Shown here: positions 6,498 through 6,924 of the stretch, in pieces
How the letters are laid out: each line of letters begins with the position of its first letter
Position numbering within the stretch: position 1 is the first letter of the stretch
NCBI GenBank assembly: GCA_002354005.1
Contig: DEKS01000101.1
Location: 1 to 6,924 of the forward strand
Direction of reading: 5' to 3'
Origin: Bacteroidales bacterium UBA2716
Lineage (GTDB): Bacteria; Bacteroidota; Bacteroidia; Bacteroidales; UBA932
DNA length: 6,924 nt
Translations under genes and position numbers: made by a program
Notes under the pieces: model-generated
Told to the model about the DNA's origin: nothing
Database searches by the model: none
The model's input: the letters and a program-made list of their open reading frames with translations, nothing else

Positions 6498-6924
6498 TCG
6501 AACTCAAAATAAGCAGTTGTGAGTATTTTGCTGCTGTCTCCTGGCAGGTCGTCATCGTGCACCTTCAGGAAGTGTTCCGCCAGCAGGACGTCCGGAATGG
6601 CCGTCTCGTCATTGTAGGCCACCAGTACCACAATCATATCGCCCCGATCCAGAGCCGCTTCGGCTGCGGGAAATCCCTGATAGGCCGTCCACGGGGCCTC
6701 GCCGGCATGGGGAACATATCGATCCAGGAAAAGCGGATAGCTTTGGTCCCAGCCTTCCGGCAGGTAAAAGACCATTTTATAGCGGGACGAGGTATCCTCC
6801 CCGGCATAAAGGACATCCGTCACCACGGTGAAGTCCCTGAAACTTTCATCTTCAAAAACGATATGGGAGAGAAAAATTTCCCCGCAGGAAACCTCTGTAA
6901 AGCTGCGTTTTTCCTTGCAGCCGG
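6494..6924 (-). CDS. Probable lipoprotein of unknown function, 5' end missing
   Basis: The frame is open through the right edge, so the gene extends beyond the window; the visible part is 142 residues. It opens with Gly-Cys-Lys-Glu-Lys, and Gly-Cys at this place is what the end of a lipobox looks like. The mature lipoprotein therefore probably begins at the visible Cys, with the signal peptide outside the window. The rest is a soluble alpha/beta or beta-rich domain (YKMVFYLPEGWDQSYPLFL, then GDMIVVLVAYND) that matches no family I can name. A GTG at 6826 could be read as a start, but the frame carries plausible protein sequence upstream of it, so it is not used. The stop overlaps the next gene's start by four bases. 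No catalytic motif is visible. Confidence 0.8.
   Translation of the reverse strand, partial: GCKEKRSFTEVSCGEIFLSHIVFEDESFRDFTVVTDVLYAGEDTSSRYKMVFYLPEGWDQSYPLFLDRYVPHAGEAPWTAYQGFPAAEAALDRGDMIVVLVAYNDETAIPDVLLAEHFLKVHDDDLPGDSSKILTTAYFEFE

Noticed and set aside
6494..6826. Right-end gene starting at the GTG at 6826
   Set aside because: The frame stays open to the edge and upstream codons read Gly-Cys-Lys-Glu-Lys, which fits a lipobox, so the real start is outside the window.

Overview
All six genes lie on the minus strand, so transcription runs from the right end of the window to the left. The window looks like a chromosomal segment of a fairly GC-rich Bacteroidales bacterium (an Alistipes/Rikenellaceae-type or similar gut lineage is an inference). 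Reasons: lipoproteins with Bacteroidetes-style signal peptides, almost no Shine-Dalgarno sequences before the starts, and a promoter upstream of the channel gene that matches the Bacteroides -33/-7 pattern (TTTG, about 20 bp, TAnnTTTG). No RNA gene, insertion sequence, CRISPR array or attachment site was seen, and no gene-free stretch exceeds 135 bp.

Right block (6924 to 6039): a lipoprotein truncated by the window edge, whose visible part begins next to a probable lipobox cysteine, overlaps by 4 bp (ATGA) a 152-residue protein with a signal peptide, a helical periplasmic segment and three membrane helices. Neither is a family I recognise. A 135-bp gap follows; it holds the only convincing promoter, with an inverted repeat over its predicted transcription start.

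Central and left block (5903 to 1): a probable operon of four genes. First is a 916-residue MscS-family mechanosensitive channel with a long periplasmic helical domain. After 26 bp comes a 618-residue lipoprotein whose central part resembles the leukocidin/hemolysin class of beta-barrel pore-forming proteins (inference from sequence pattern). A 53-bp gap filled mostly by a strong GNRA-capped hairpin leads to a 186-residue polytopic membrane protein of unknown function. After 23 bp comes a type B carboxylesterase that runs off the left edge just before its catalytic serine.

If the block is one transcript, it places a tension-gated channel, a possible pore-forming surface or periplasmic lipoprotein, a small membrane protein and an esterase under one promoter. 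A membrane-integrity or envelope-stress role is a reasonable hypothesis but is not shown by the sequence. The most interesting items are the leukocidin-like lipoprotein, its pairing with the MscS channel, and the hairpin that splits the operon.
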